DNA from: Pectinatus haikarae | GTDB lineage: Bacteria > Bacillota > Negativicutes > Selenomonadales > Selenomonadaceae | Length of the DNA: 64,000 nt | Assembly (NCBI RefSeq): GCF_030813505.1 | Contig: NZ_JAUSUE010000008.1 | Reading direction: 5' to 3' (one strand) | Shown: one piece after another, positions 52,222 through 61,254 of the stretch | How the letters are laid out: each line of letters opens with the position of its first letter | Numbering within the stretch: position 1 is the stretch's first letter | Notes under the pieces: generated by a model | Seen by the model: the letters and a program-made list of their open reading frames with translations, nothing else | What the model was told of the DNA's origin: nothing | Database searches by the model: none | Program-made: the position numbers and the translations under genes

Positions 52222-53061
52222 ATGGACAGTATAATAATAAAAGATTTAAGTGTATATGCTTATCATGGCTTTTTGCCGGAAGAAAGAAAATTGGGCCAAA
52301 ATTTTTATATATCAGCAGAATTATTTGTTGATCTGCGCTCTGCAGGCATGCATGATGATATCAGTCAAACGGTAAACTATGCTGCTGTGTGCGGTTTTAT
52401 AAATGAATATACACGGGTGCACCCGGCAAAGCTTATAGAAACGGCGGCTGAACAATTGGCTGAGCAGATATTGCTGAGCTTTCCGGCGATTGAAGAAGTT
52501 TCTCTTTCAATAAAAAAGCCAAGCGCACCGATAGGATTGCCTTTGCAGTATGTTTCAGTCAAAATAAACCGTAAATGGCATGAAGCTTTTATTGCCTTCG
52601 GTTCAAATATTGGCAATAGAGAAGGATATATAAATTATGCGATTGAAGAGCTTCGGCATGTGGTGCGGATAAAGCTGGAGGCTGTTTCTCCTTTTTATGC
52701 ATCTACTCCTTACGGCGGTGTTGAGCAAAGTAATTTTATCAATGGAGCACTGAGGCTTAGTACACTCTTGCTGCCGTTTGAACTGCTTGACCTGCTGCAG
52801 AAAATTGAGCGGGGGGCCAAAAGAAAACGCGATATTCATTGGGGCCCGCGCACCTTGGATCTTGATATACTTCTTTACGATGATGAGATTATCAATAATG
52901 ATAAGCTTATATTACCCCATCCCGATATGGCAAATCGGGATTTTGTTATGAAGCCGATGGCCCAGCTGGTTCCGCAGAAGCTGCATCCTGTTCTGAATAA
53001 GTCAATGCAGGCATTATATGATGCTATTCCGCACGACCAACTACATATATATAGGAGCTGA
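52222..53061 (+). CDS. folB-folK: Bifunctional dihydroneopterin aldolase / HPPK (FolB-FolK fusion)
   Basis: The 279-residue fusion makes the substrate of FolP. Residues 1-118 are FolB: IIKDLSVYAYHGFLPEERKLGQ with the conserved Glu, VNYAAVCGFI, and the catalytic Lys in SIKKPSAPI. Residues 119-279 are FolK: AFGSNIGNREGYI, TPYGGVEQSNFIN, and the PPi-transfer motif GPRTLDLDILLYDDE, with PHPDMANRDFVMKPM. The two parts are joined without a long linker. The gene starts 22 bases after folP. Confidence 0.95.
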   Translation: MDSIIIKDLSVYAYHGFLPEERKLGQNFYISAELFVDLRSAGMHDDISQTVNYAAVCGFINEYTRVHPAKLIETAAEQLAEQILLSFPAIEEVSLSIKKPSAPIGLPLQYVSVKINRKWHEAFIAFGSNIGNREGYINYAIEELRHVVRIKLEAVSPFYASTPYGGVEQSNFINGALRLSTLLLPFELLDLLQKIERGAKRKRDIHWGPRTLDLDILLYDDEIINNDKLILPHPDMANRDFVMKPMAQLVPQKLHPVLNKSMQALYDAIPHDQLHIYRS

Positions 53062-53067
53062 ATAATT

Positions 53068-54144
53068 ATGAGCACCACGACTTTTTTATCAAATTATACT
53101 GTCGGCGCTGACGCATATGGAAAAATTCCGCTGATATGCGGATACGGCGGCAGGACTGCTGTTGTTATCGGCGGTAAAACAGCAATGGAAAAAGTCAAAA
53201 ATAAACTTATTGAGGCAGTAAGAGGGACTTGCGTTGAAATAACGGATTTTATCTGGTTCGGCGGCAATGCCACTCATAAAAATATTGGAGTATTGTTGAA
53301 TAATGAGGCAGTAAAAAAAGCAGACATGATATTTGCTGTCGGCGGCGGCAGAGCTGTGGATACGGCAAAAGCAGCAGCGGACAAGCTTGGTAAACTGGTT
53401 TTTACTTTTCCTACGATTGCTTCTAATTGTGCTGCGGTTACATCTTTGTGTATATTATATAATGAAGATGGTTCTTTCGGAGAATTTTATTTTGGACGCC
53501 ATCCGGCAGTACATGCATTTATAGACACCGAAATAATAATGGCGGCACCTTTAAAGTATTTGAGGGCGGGTATAGGTGATGCGCTTTCCAAACAGTATGA
53601 AGCCGAATTTAATTCGCGCGGTGACGAAACGGATCATGAAAATGCACTGGGACTGCAGATAAGCCGCAACTGTTCATCACTGCTTTTAAAATATGGACTG
53701 CAGGCTCTCAGAGATGCTGATAACGGTGTCATCAGCGGTGCTCTCGAACAAACAGCGCTGACTATTATTATTAATACGGGACTGGTGTCTTTGCTGGTGA
53801 AAAATTATTATAACAGCAGCATGGCACATGCCGTTTATATAGCTTGTACACAGCTGCCGGAATGTAAGCTGCATATGCATGGTGAGATAGTAGCTTATGG
53901 AGTTTTGTTTTTGCTGACACTTGATATGCAGATACAGGAACGAAACAGGGTATATGCTTTTAATAAAGAAGCGGGGCTGCCTCTTTGCCTTGCTGATATA
54001 ACGATAAAATATGAAGTCCTTGACAAATTTATTGCAGATGTGGCTGAGGACAGATATTTGGAACATGCACCATATAGCATAAGCCGCCAGAAAATACAAA
54101 AGGCAATTGATGAGCTGGAGCAATATCATCAATCTCAATCGTGA
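53068..54144 (+). CDS. Iron-containing alcohol dehydrogenase / glycerol dehydrogenase family protein
   Basis: The 358-residue NAD-dependent enzyme has the GGGRAVDTAKAAAD nucleotide-binding motif (about residues 92-105), PTIASNCAAVTSLC, and the metal ligands of the family: Asp in AGIGDALSKQYE, His in SMAHAVYI and His in MHGEIVAYG. It resembles glycerol dehydrogenase-like proteins of unknown substrate. It begins 6 bases after the FolB-FolK stop, so it is co-transcribed with folate genes, but I know of no role for it there. A strong terminator follows. Confidence 0.83.
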   Translation: MSTTTFLSNYTVGADAYGKIPLICGYGGRTAVVIGGKTAMEKVKNKLIEAVRGTCVEITDFIWFGGNATHKNIGVLLNNEAVKKADMIFAVGGGRAVDTAKAAADKLGKLVFTFPTIASNCAAVTSLCILYNEDGSFGEFYFGRHPAVHAFIDTEIIMAAPLKYLRAGIGDALSKQYEAEFNSRGDETDHENALGLQISRNCSSLLLKYGLQALRDADNGVISGALEQTALTIIINTGLVSLLVKNYYNSSMAHAVYIACTQLPECKLHMHGEIVAYGVLFLLTLDMQIQERNRVYAFNKEAGLPLCLADITIKYEVLDKFIADVAEDRYLEHAPYSISRQKIQKAIDELEQYHQSQS

Positions 54145-54172
54145 CAGCAGATCATAAAAATTAAAGAACAAT

Positions 54173-54211
54173 AAAATATGCCGGAGATTTTTTAAGTCTC
54201 CGGCATATTTT
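54173..54211. terminator. Bidirectional terminator after the folate operon
   Basis: AAAATATGCCGGAGA (54173-54187) pairs perfectly with TCTCCGGCATATTTT (54197-54211). A and T runs on both sides serve the folate operon and the convergent SIMPL gene. Confidence 0.93.
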
Positions 54212-54244
54212 ATATCGATTTTGTATTTAGCCAATTGTGCATGC

Positions 54245-54955
54245 TCAATTTATTTCAAACGTAACGGAAATTCTTGCTGTTACATTCAGATCCTTGGCAT
54301 TGATTGGTGTGGTTGTGGACATATCAGCTGACATGGCCTTTAAGCTGACATTTGAAGCACGGTAGTTTTCTATATATATGTTGCTTTCACTGGCGCTGAC
54401 GACATTAACGATGCTTTTACCCAAACCGTCAGCTATAGTCCGAGCCTTTCCCTTAGCATCCAGAACAGCTGCTTTTATGGCAGAATCCTTATATTTCTTT
54501 TCATCTTTCAAACCGAATTTAACAGAATTAATATTATTTGCACCATTTCTTACAGCAGTATCTATTATGCTGCCGATCTGATTTATGTCAGCAGTAGTGA
54601 CTATAACAGTATTTTCCGCCTTGTACTGACTTATGAGCTGACTATTGTCCTTGTCATATACAGGATAGAAATTATATGAAGATGTTTTTATATCGCTTTC
54701 CGTTAAGCCAATATTATAAAGCGCATTTTGGATTTTTGTCATTACGGCAGCATTTGATTGAGCAGCTGCCTGTGCTGTTTCTCCTGTAGTTTCTATACCA
54801 ATTTCAACAGAGACCTGATCGGGAGTGACAGTAAAATCTGATTCACCCTGTACGCTGATGGTGCGCGGTGCACTCTCAGCATTGACCACTGTCTGCCCCA
54901 AAGAAAAACAGAATAAGAAAACACTCATAAAAAACATTGCATAAAATTTTTTCAT
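54245..54955 (-). CDS. Secreted SIMPL-domain (DUF541) protein
   Basis: The 236-residue protein has a Sec signal (MFFMSVFLFCFSLGQTVVNA) and a SIMPL/YggE-like domain: RTISVQGESDFTVTPDQVSVEIGIETTG, then DIKTSSYNFYPVYD, YKAENTVIVTT and a conserved C-terminal VTARISVTFEI. Homologues (E. coli YggE, BP26) are periplasmic and oligomeric, linked to oxidative stress, but the molecular role is unclear. An AAGGAGATG site precedes the ATG. It stands 54 bases from ychF on the same strand. Confidence 0.88.
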   Translation of the reverse strand: MKKFYAMFFMSVFLFCFSLGQTVVNAESAPRTISVQGESDFTVTPDQVSVEIGIETTGETAQAAAQSNAAVMTKIQNALYNIGLTESDIKTSSYNFYPVYDKDNSQLISQYKAENTVIVTTADINQIGSIIDTAVRNGANNINSVKFGLKDEKKYKDSAIKAAVLDAKGKARTIADGLGKSIVNVVSASESNIYIENYRASNVSLKAMSADMSTTTPINAKDLNVTARISVTFEIN

Positions 54956-55009
54956 AATGATTCATCTCCTTGTATTATATATGATTATCCAGTCATCTGA
55001 AGAAAAAAG

Positions 55010-56116
55010 TCAGACATTGAAACGGAAATAAGTGACATCGCCGTCCTGCATGATATAGTCTTTTCCCTCCAGGCGTACCTGTCCTTTTTCCTTGGCCGTG
55101 TTTGTGCTGCCGGCCGCTACGAGATCATCGTAGGATACTATTTCAGCCCGAATAAAGCCGCGCTCTATATCTGTATGAATTTTTCCTGCAGCCTGAGGTG
55201 CTTTTGTGCCTCGGGTTATCGTCCATGCTCTGCATTCATCGGGACCGGCTGTCAGGAATGTCAAAAGACCCAGTAATTTAAAGGCACCCTTTATCAATTT
55301 GTCAAGGCCGGATTCGTCCAACCCCAGTTCCTGTAAAAACTCTCCGGCTTCTTCTTCGTCCAGCTCAGCTATTTCTGATTCTACTTTTGCGGAAATCGCG
55401 ACAACTTCGGCTTTTTCGTGGGCCGCATATTCTTTGACCTTCTGGACATAGAGATTTTCCTTATCTGCGGAAGCAGCCTCGTCCTCTGCTACATTTGCTA
55501 TGAATAAGGCCGGTTTCATAGTGAGCAGATTCAAGTCCCGCAGGATTATTTCTTCATCTTCAGTGAGCTCCACACGACGTGCCGGCTTACCGTCTGAAAG
55601 TACTTCATAAACTTTTTTGAGCATCGCTTCTTCTGCCTTTGCTTCTTTTGCGCCGCTTTTTGCTGCTCTGCTTGCTTTTTCAAGACGTTTTTCCACCGTT
55701 TCCATATCGGCAAGGCAAAGTTCTGTATTGATTATTTCTATATCACGCAGCGGATCAATAGAACCCTCCACATGCGTTATATTACCGTCGTTAAAACAGC
55801 GCACCACATGCGCAACCGCATCTACCTGGCGAATATGCGACAAAAATTTATTGCCGAGGCCCTCTCCCTGCGCCGCACCTTTTACCAATCCTGCTATATC
55901 GACAAAACGAATAGATGCAGGTGTGGTTTTCTTTGATTTATACATTTCATGCAGCACCTGAAGGCGTTTATCAGGTACATCGACAACACCGACATTAGGT
56001 TCTATTGTGCAAAAAGGATAATTAGCTGCTTCAGCGCCTGCCTTTGTTATAGCATTAAATAAAGTGCTCTTTCCTACATTGGGGAGTCCGACGATCCCAA
56101 CTTCCAAATTACTCAA
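55010..56116 (-). CDS. ychF: Ribosome-associated ATPase/GTPase YchF
   Basis: The 368-residue Obg-family P-loop protein prefers ATP and binds ribosomes, with links to stress control. It has G1 GLPNVGKST (about residues 9-17), G3 DIAGLVKGAAQGEGLGNKFL, the coiled insert (about 130-200), NVAEDE at the G4 position (changed from NKxD, which explains ATP preference) and a C-terminal TGS domain ending GDVTYFRFNV. Start codon is TTG 56116 with GAGGAGAA upstream. Length is normal. Confidence 0.96.
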   Translation of the reverse strand: MSNLEVGIVGLPNVGKSTLFNAITKAGAEAANYPFCTIEPNVGVVDVPDKRLQVLHEMYKSKKTTPASIRFVDIAGLVKGAAQGEGLGNKFLSHIRQVDAVAHVVRCFNDGNITHVEGSIDPLRDIEIINTELCLADMETVEKRLEKASRAAKSGAKEAKAEEAMLKKVYEVLSDGKPARRVELTEDEEIILRDLNLLTMKPALFIANVAEDEAASADKENLYVQKVKEYAAHEKAEVVAISAKVESEIAELDEEEAGEFLQELGLDESGLDKLIKGAFKLLGLLTFLTAGPDECRAWTITRGTKAPQAAGKIHTDIERGFIRAEIVSYDDLVAAGSTNTAKEKGQVRLEGKDYIMQDGDVTYFRFNV

Positions 56117-56188
56117 AATAAATTCTCCTCTGTCATTTTTTATTTTACTTTATTATACATTGCTCTGCATAAAATTAAAAGTGCGGCA

Positions 56189-58198
56189 TTATTGTGAATC
56201 AGCTGCAAGTTTTAAAACAGCGGAATCTATCTTATCTCCGTATTCTGCTTTCCACCAGGAAACGGCTCTGATGGCATCAGCGTATTGTAAAATTGCTGCA
56301 GAATCCTGTGTTGTACCGGTTTCTGCGAACACTTCAGGGATAAATTGGTCTTCTTCGGTTTTTCCGATACTATTATTTGTTATGGCAAATGCATAGTTTG
56401 CGCCTATTTTATTATTGAGAGTCAGACTCCTGCCGACTGAATAATACGTGAATCCTTTTGGTGCTATCAATTCGACTAGAGTCGGAAATATATCTATTTG
56501 ACTGCCAGCGGCATCTTTGGGCAGCAGATTCCTGCTGATTCCGCGTCCGTTGATAATGAAAGGAATTGCATAACGTTTATACATAGAAGGATTTTTCTCT
56601 ATATTATAACGGTCTGCATGATCGCCTACTATTATAAAAAGACTGTCCGGGTATTTATTTTTCATTGCATCAATAAAATCTGCCAGCATTTTGTCTGCAT
56701 ACCAAAAGTGACCTAGTTCTTTCAAAAGCTGCTCATCATTCCTGTACTGCGGAGCGAGAGCGTCTGTCACCTGCCCGGAAGGAAAGTCATTTGCCTTTAA
56801 ATCTACTTCAAAAGGCGAATGATTAGAAACATTTAAAATTACATTGAAGGAACTCGATTCATCGGTATTGGCGAGTACAAAATTGTACAGATCTTTATCG
56901 TCTGCTCCCCAAACACTGCCCTTGGATGTTTCCGTGAGATCGTTCCTGCTGTAGAAATTATCAAACCCCTGTGCTTTTGTAAACTTTTCTATATTTTCCC
57001 ATGAGGATGGCCCGGCATAATAAAAATTAGGCGCATAGCCAAGTTTTTTCATCTGCGGTGCCGTTGCCGTGGAATAAGGCTCTTTCATTTTATCTACCAT
57101 TGTAGTCAGATAAAGATTTGCATCGGCAAAATTTGTCACTGTTCCCATCAATGCATTTACTGTACTGGAGCCGTTGGGAAGAAAAGAAGAACAATATGCT
57201 GTATCCTTTTGTGCAATCAGCCCTTTCACACCGTCTGCTATATGAAGATCGGCATATTCATCCAAGAGAGGCCAATTTGCATAGCTTTCTGAAATTATTA
57301 AAAAAATATGTCCAGGTTTTTTTATGATTGCTCCTTGTGCCTGTTTCACCAGATAATGATCTATACTGCTGTTGCCGGTTTTTTTACCGCTCAAAGCAGC
57401 TGCAAACTGCTTTACATCTTCTGCCGTATAACTAAGACCATTGCTGCCGGCATTTCGTTGCTGCATACGATAGGCACGATAAATTGCCTGTCCGTCATCA
57501 AGAATGACTTCATTTAAAAAAGCATCCTTTGTTATTGCTGAATTTTCCCAATCTATTTGTGATTGCCAGCTCCAGCTGCCGCCAAATAAGGAAAAACGGG
57601 CCAATAAAAAAATGATCAACAGAAATAGCACTCTGCCATTCAAATGCTCGGGTAAAATTTTTGACACATTCAGCACCAAAAATTTTTTCCATAAGAAAAA
57701 TAATATTGCAGCAAAAAAAACGGCGCCTGATAAGCGTACGGGCAAAGAAAACTGTTCTATCATAGTCTGGAAAAGAGCGGACCAATCTTCATGGACGGCA
57801 GTAAAAAGCATCTGGTTGAAGCCACTGTGATAAACACGATAATACGGAAATCTGGCAGCAAATAAAATGCATGCTATAGCCAATTCCAGCAGCACTGCCA
57901 CATTCATTAATATAGTTCCCCAGCGCACAGAAAAAATACGTCCCAAAAGCAGAGCAAAAAGGGCAACTGAAACCATGATGCCAACAGTCTGCATACTCAT
58001 TCGCATTCCCAAAAACAGAGCGTTTTCTATGTCTGTGAAATTACTCTGTTCCGATATATAATCATGCATATTTATGATGAAGACTATTCTGAAGAAAGAT
58101 AATATCAACCAAAAATATAAATAGCATTTTAATCCTTTTATAAGAACGTTAAAAGTTTCATTCCATTTATTTTCCGATAATGAAAATTTCCTAAACAT
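56189..58198 (-). CDS. LTA synthase-family sulfatase (membrane phosphotransferase)
   Basis: The 669-residue protein has five N-terminal membrane helices (to about residue 215) and an extracytoplasmic sulfatase-fold domain. Family residues are in HIFLIISESYANWPLL (metal-binding Glu), NGSSTVNALMG (nucleophile Thr) and FIIVGDHADRYN (Asp, His near the end). In Gram-positives such enzymes polymerise glycerol phosphate. A diderm Negativicute is not expected to make lipoteichoic acid, so transfer of phosphoglycerol or phosphoethanolamine to a periplasmic glycan or LPS is more likely. It is monocistronic and divergent from the next gene. Confidence 0.87.
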   Translation of the reverse strand: MFRKFSLSENKWNETFNVLIKGLKCYLYFWLILSFFRIVFIINMHDYISEQSNFTDIENALFLGMRMSMQTVGIMVSVALFALLLGRIFSVRWGTILMNVAVLLELAIACILFAARFPYYRVYHSGFNQMLFTAVHEDWSALFQTMIEQFSLPVRLSGAVFFAAILFFLWKKFLVLNVSKILPEHLNGRVLFLLIIFLLARFSLFGGSWSWQSQIDWENSAITKDAFLNEVILDDGQAIYRAYRMQQRNAGSNGLSYTAEDVKQFAAALSGKKTGNSSIDHYLVKQAQGAIIKKPGHIFLIISESYANWPLLDEYADLHIADGVKGLIAQKDTAYCSSFLPNGSSTVNALMGTVTNFADANLYLTTMVDKMKEPYSTATAPQMKKLGYAPNFYYAGPSSWENIEKFTKAQGFDNFYSRNDLTETSKGSVWGADDKDLYNFVLANTDESSSFNVILNVSNHSPFEVDLKANDFPSGQVTDALAPQYRNDEQLLKELGHFWYADKMLADFIDAMKNKYPDSLFIIVGDHADRYNIEKNPSMYKRYAIPFIINGRGISRNLLPKDAAGSQIDIFPTLVELIAPKGFTYYSVGRSLTLNNKIGANYAFAITNNSIGKTEEDQFIPEVFAETGTTQDSAAILQYADAIRAVSWWKAEYGDKIDSAVLKLAADSQ

Positions 58199-58431
58199 AT
58201 AAATACGCTGCCTCTCCTATTGAAATCAACACGTGCCATATTAACACATCACTATTAACTAAGCAAGATACTGACGCTGTGTTATACAGACTGCTTTATA
58301 TATTTTACAATTAATATTTTAAAATATATCGAAAATAACCTGCTTTATGTTAAAATAAACTTATCGTTGATTTGTTCTGGGAAGATATAGTATAGTAAAA
58401 GTTAAACTTGTGGAAAGGAACGTTATAATTC

Positions 58432-59481
58432 ATGGCCTGGCATAGATTTAAAGTAAAGGGCAAGCATTACATGACTAAGCGCATGCGTACACTTGATGTT
58501 ATAGCACGTTCAGATGTAGCCGCAAAGCAGAGAGCTATCAGCAAGAAACTCCTGCCGCCTTTCATTTGCGAAGAGATAGATTTTGAACCGCCGTCGGAAA
58601 AGTTGCTTGAAGAGGCTGTATTACAGGGGATTGCAGTTCCGGAAAATGCCAGCGGTGATGATGTGAACAGCCTTATTGAAAGTAAAAATGATATTGCACC
58701 ACCGGCTGGGCTTATTGCATTTGCGGAAAGATGGGATATTTATTTTTCTCAGTATATCGGTAATAAAGCTCTTTTTAATATTACTTTCAAAAATCTGCCG
58801 CAGGAAAGCAGCTCAGCTTTCTTTGTTTTTTCTGTATATAAGTTCCTATCCAAGGACAAGAAGACAAATCTGGATACACATCCTTACAGAGAGATTTTTT
58901 ATAAATTTGCTGCTGTAGCAGCAAATGATACACGTCTGCTTCGTTCGATCGCTAACTATAAGGGGGAAAATCTTTGTGCTTTTGGCACGACTGAAGGACT
59001 GCCTGCTGATTATAAGGCAGGTGGAGTCAGAACTATTGCCTATAAAACAGCGGCAGCTTTTATAGAAGAATATTTTGATGATAATTATCAGCCGCGTGCA
59101 CTGAAAGATAGCGGTCAATCTCAGCTGGATAAAAGCGGGCAGGAAAAATCAATACTGAGTTCAATAACACCTGCTTCAACCGTGAAATCTGAAAAAAACA
59201 GGGAGATTTCTCCGGCCGTCTTTATTCTGTCTAAAACTGATACATTTGTGCCGACAAGGGCCATAGAATTGAAAAATAAAATAGTAAAGATACCGGATTT
59301 AGAAAATAAAGCTGCGGCTGATCTGCCCATATATTCGCAAAAAGCCGAACCGGTAAGAACTCCCATGCGTTATGAACCAACAAATAATTTGGAAAAAAAA
59401 TTTCTGGATAAATCGGGATGCTTGGCTATGCTGGCAGTACTGGTCATCATTGTAGTTATTATTGTTTTCCTGTTATTTTAA
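58432..59481 (+). CDS. Unrecognised tail-anchored protein
   Basis: I do not recognise this 349-residue protein. The first 220 residues are a mixed soluble region with no signal peptide. Residues about 225-325 are polar and probably unstructured. The chain ends in one hydrophobic segment (CLAMLAVLVIIVVIIVFLLF) with no residue after it, as in tail-anchored proteins. The start has an AAAGGAACG ribosome site. It lies 33 bases before another unrecognised gene for a secreted protein, so the two may work together across the inner membrane. Confidence 0.75.
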   Translation: MAWHRFKVKGKHYMTKRMRTLDVIARSDVAAKQRAISKKLLPPFICEEIDFEPPSEKLLEEAVLQGIAVPENASGDDVNSLIESKNDIAPPAGLIAFAERWDIYFSQYIGNKALFNITFKNLPQESSSAFFVFSVYKFLSKDKKTNLDTHPYREIFYKFAAVAANDTRLLRSIANYKGENLCAFGTTEGLPADYKAGGVRTIAYKTAAAFIEEYFDDNYQPRALKDSGQSQLDKSGQEKSILSSITPASTVKSEKNREISPAVFILSKTDTFVPTRAIELKNKIVKIPDLENKAAADLPIYSQKAEPVRTPMRYEPTNNLEKKFLDKSGCLAMLAVLVIIVVIIVFLLF

Positions 59482-59514
59482 ATTTGTTTGATTTATTATT
59501 GAGGTGATTGAAAT

Positions 59515-60495
59515 ATGAAAAAATTATTTTTGATCTGGGTGTTTTTCCTGTTTATATTTATGGCTGCCGCACCATCGATTATTTATGCACAGGCTGGGCA
59601 AAATACAACGGGAGAAACAAGCTGGACATGGATAGCTTCAGATGAAAAATATGGTAAATTTTACGCTCCTGAAAGAGTACGTGTTACAGCCAGAGAAAAT
59701 GATATTCCCATATGTATTGAAGCATGGATAAAAACTGCCTATACAACTGCAGGCGCGGCTGAAACTGTTTCCGCGATGGGACTTAAGGAAATTTCAAACC
59801 CTGCGTCGCTTAGCTACAGTCTGGCGCTTATTGAAATAAATCCTCAGGGACGGACTTTGGATTACAAGCAGGAAATTTTTTATGACAAAGAAGGCAATAT
59901 TCTGGTTTCGCATAAATATGATCAACCCCGCTTGAAAGAGATAAATTCCCAATCCTTTGATGAAAATTTTTATGATGCCATTGTAGATCAAGTATTTGGT
60001 CAGGGAGAAACTGCGCGCACTAAAGCCAATGACCGCTGGATTACGTTATGGCGTAAAGTGGATGCTGACACAGCTTCGTCTTCAACCGCGGACACAACAA
60101 CAATACGCAAACGCGGTGATGATGTTTTTGTCTGGATCTGGCAGGAAACTCGCAATAACAGCACAAGTGCCATAACACAAATCAATTTCTATAAGAAAGT
60201 TTTTAGTTTATCAACCTACAGTTACAAAATAACTTCGTATTCCAGTTGGACGCCCGCCGAAAGATGGAAGGATAATAATGCCTCTTTGACGGGGCAATAT
60301 GCATCTATTGTTCCTGACAGTAAGGAAGATATGGAAATTCGAATGATAAAGCAGTATGCAGATGCCCATCCCGACTGGGTTAATCGTTATCAGACTGCAG
60401 GAAGTAAAATAACGGCAGCAAATACTCCTGTAGAAAATCAGCTCCAAACACCTGCGGCAATTACGCAGGGTTCCGGTTCGGCAGATACATTATGA
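59515..60495 (+). CDS. Unrecognised secreted protein
   Basis: This 326-residue protein has a clear Sec signal (LIWVFFLFIFMAAAPSIIYAQ). The mature part begins with ETSWTWIASDEKYGKFYAPERV, a pattern seen in small secreted proteins of Negativicutes whose role is unknown to me. It is rich in aromatic and polar residues and has no extra membrane helix. A GAGGTGATTG site precedes the ATG. It shares strand and spacing with the upstream tail-anchored gene and is closed by a strong terminator. Confidence 0.8.
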   Translation: MKKLFLIWVFFLFIFMAAAPSIIYAQAGQNTTGETSWTWIASDEKYGKFYAPERVRVTARENDIPICIEAWIKTAYTTAGAAETVSAMGLKEISNPASLSYSLALIEINPQGRTLDYKQEIFYDKEGNILVSHKYDQPRLKEINSQSFDENFYDAIVDQVFGQGETARTKANDRWITLWRKVDADTASSSTADTTTIRKRGDDVFVWIWQETRNNSTSAITQINFYKKVFSLSTYSYKITSYSSWTPAERWKDNNASLTGQYASIVPDSKEDMEIRMIKQYADAHPDWVNRYQTAGSKITAANTPVENQLQTPAAITQGSGSADTL

Positions 60496-60526
60496 GCACT
60501 GAGTTTATTGCCATGTATTAATACAG

Positions 60527-60567
60527 ACAGCCGCAGCGGCCCGTTTTAAACGGGCTGCTGCGGCTGT
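60527..60567. terminator. Strong bidirectional terminator
   Basis: ACAGCCGCAGC-GGCCCGT pairs with the ACGGGC-GCTGCGGCTGT side (60527-60567) in a long GC-rich stem, followed by GTTTTCG. It separates the secreted-protein gene from the convergent RNase H gene. Confidence 0.85.
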
Positions 60568-60589
60568 GTTTTCGTATAAGGCTAAAGGC

Positions 60590-61180
60590 TTAAATTCCCA
60601 ATTCTTTTTTTGCCAGTTTATCGACTAATTCATTGCCGGGTATTCCAGTGTGACCGGCAACTTTCTTAAAACGTACGATATCTTTGTAATCCTGCATGAA
60701 AGCAGCATATTGAGCAGTCCCTGGAGTATTTGTTTTCCAACGGCCTTGTGCCCATTCCGAAATACCTATATAATCGTGGCAAATAATGATTTCATCAATT
60801 TTATTCTTTCGGGCCCATTCAGCTGCCTGCATGGCTGCTTCTATCTCTCCCGCGACATTATTCATTTTTGCATTTTCGACGGATTGTCCGACGCCGCTGG
60901 CTGTGTGAATGAGATCTCCCTTATAATAAACAGCTATTGCCCAGCTGTATTTTCCCGCTATATATGAACCGTCGACATAAGCATAGTGTAGGCTTTCTTC
61001 ATCGGAAGCAGCCAGGGGTTTTTCTGCACCCAAATATGACTCAGCTTCGGGCAGCGTTGCAAATCCTTTGTAAAGAGCACCGGCAAAATGGTCAATTTGT
61101 TCTTTACAAGCTGACCAACTATGAAAAATGCCGGTTTTTCGCCCATTTTTTACAGCATAAAAATTTTTTTTAGCGGCCAA
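60590..61180 (-). CDS. rnhA: Ribonuclease H with N-terminal hybrid-binding (viroplasmin-like) domain
   Basis: The 196-residue enzyme degrades RNA in RNA-DNA hybrids. Residues 1-50 form the hybrid-binding domain (KNFYAVKNGRKTGIFHSW, then FAGALYKGFATLPEAESYLG), as in eukaryotic RNase H1 and many Firmicute enzymes. The catalytic domain (about 63-196) has all four acidic residues: AYVDGSYI, NNVAGEIEAAMQA, ICHDYIGI and NELVDKLAKK. Length is typical for this two-domain type. It is monocistronic. Confidence 0.93.
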   Translation of the reverse strand: MAAKKNFYAVKNGRKTGIFHSWSACKEQIDHFAGALYKGFATLPEAESYLGAEKPLAASDEESLHYAYVDGSYIAGKYSWAIAVYYKGDLIHTASGVGQSVENAKMNNVAGEIEAAMQAAEWARKNKIDEIIICHDYIGISEWAQGRWKTNTPGTAQYAAFMQDYKDIVRFKKVAGHTGIPGNELVDKLAKKELGI

Positions 61181-61254
61181 ATCATTTCTTCCTTCCCTTC
61201 TGGGGTATACTCGGCAGTATGTTAATCGCTACTTTTATTGATTTAAGGATGGTA

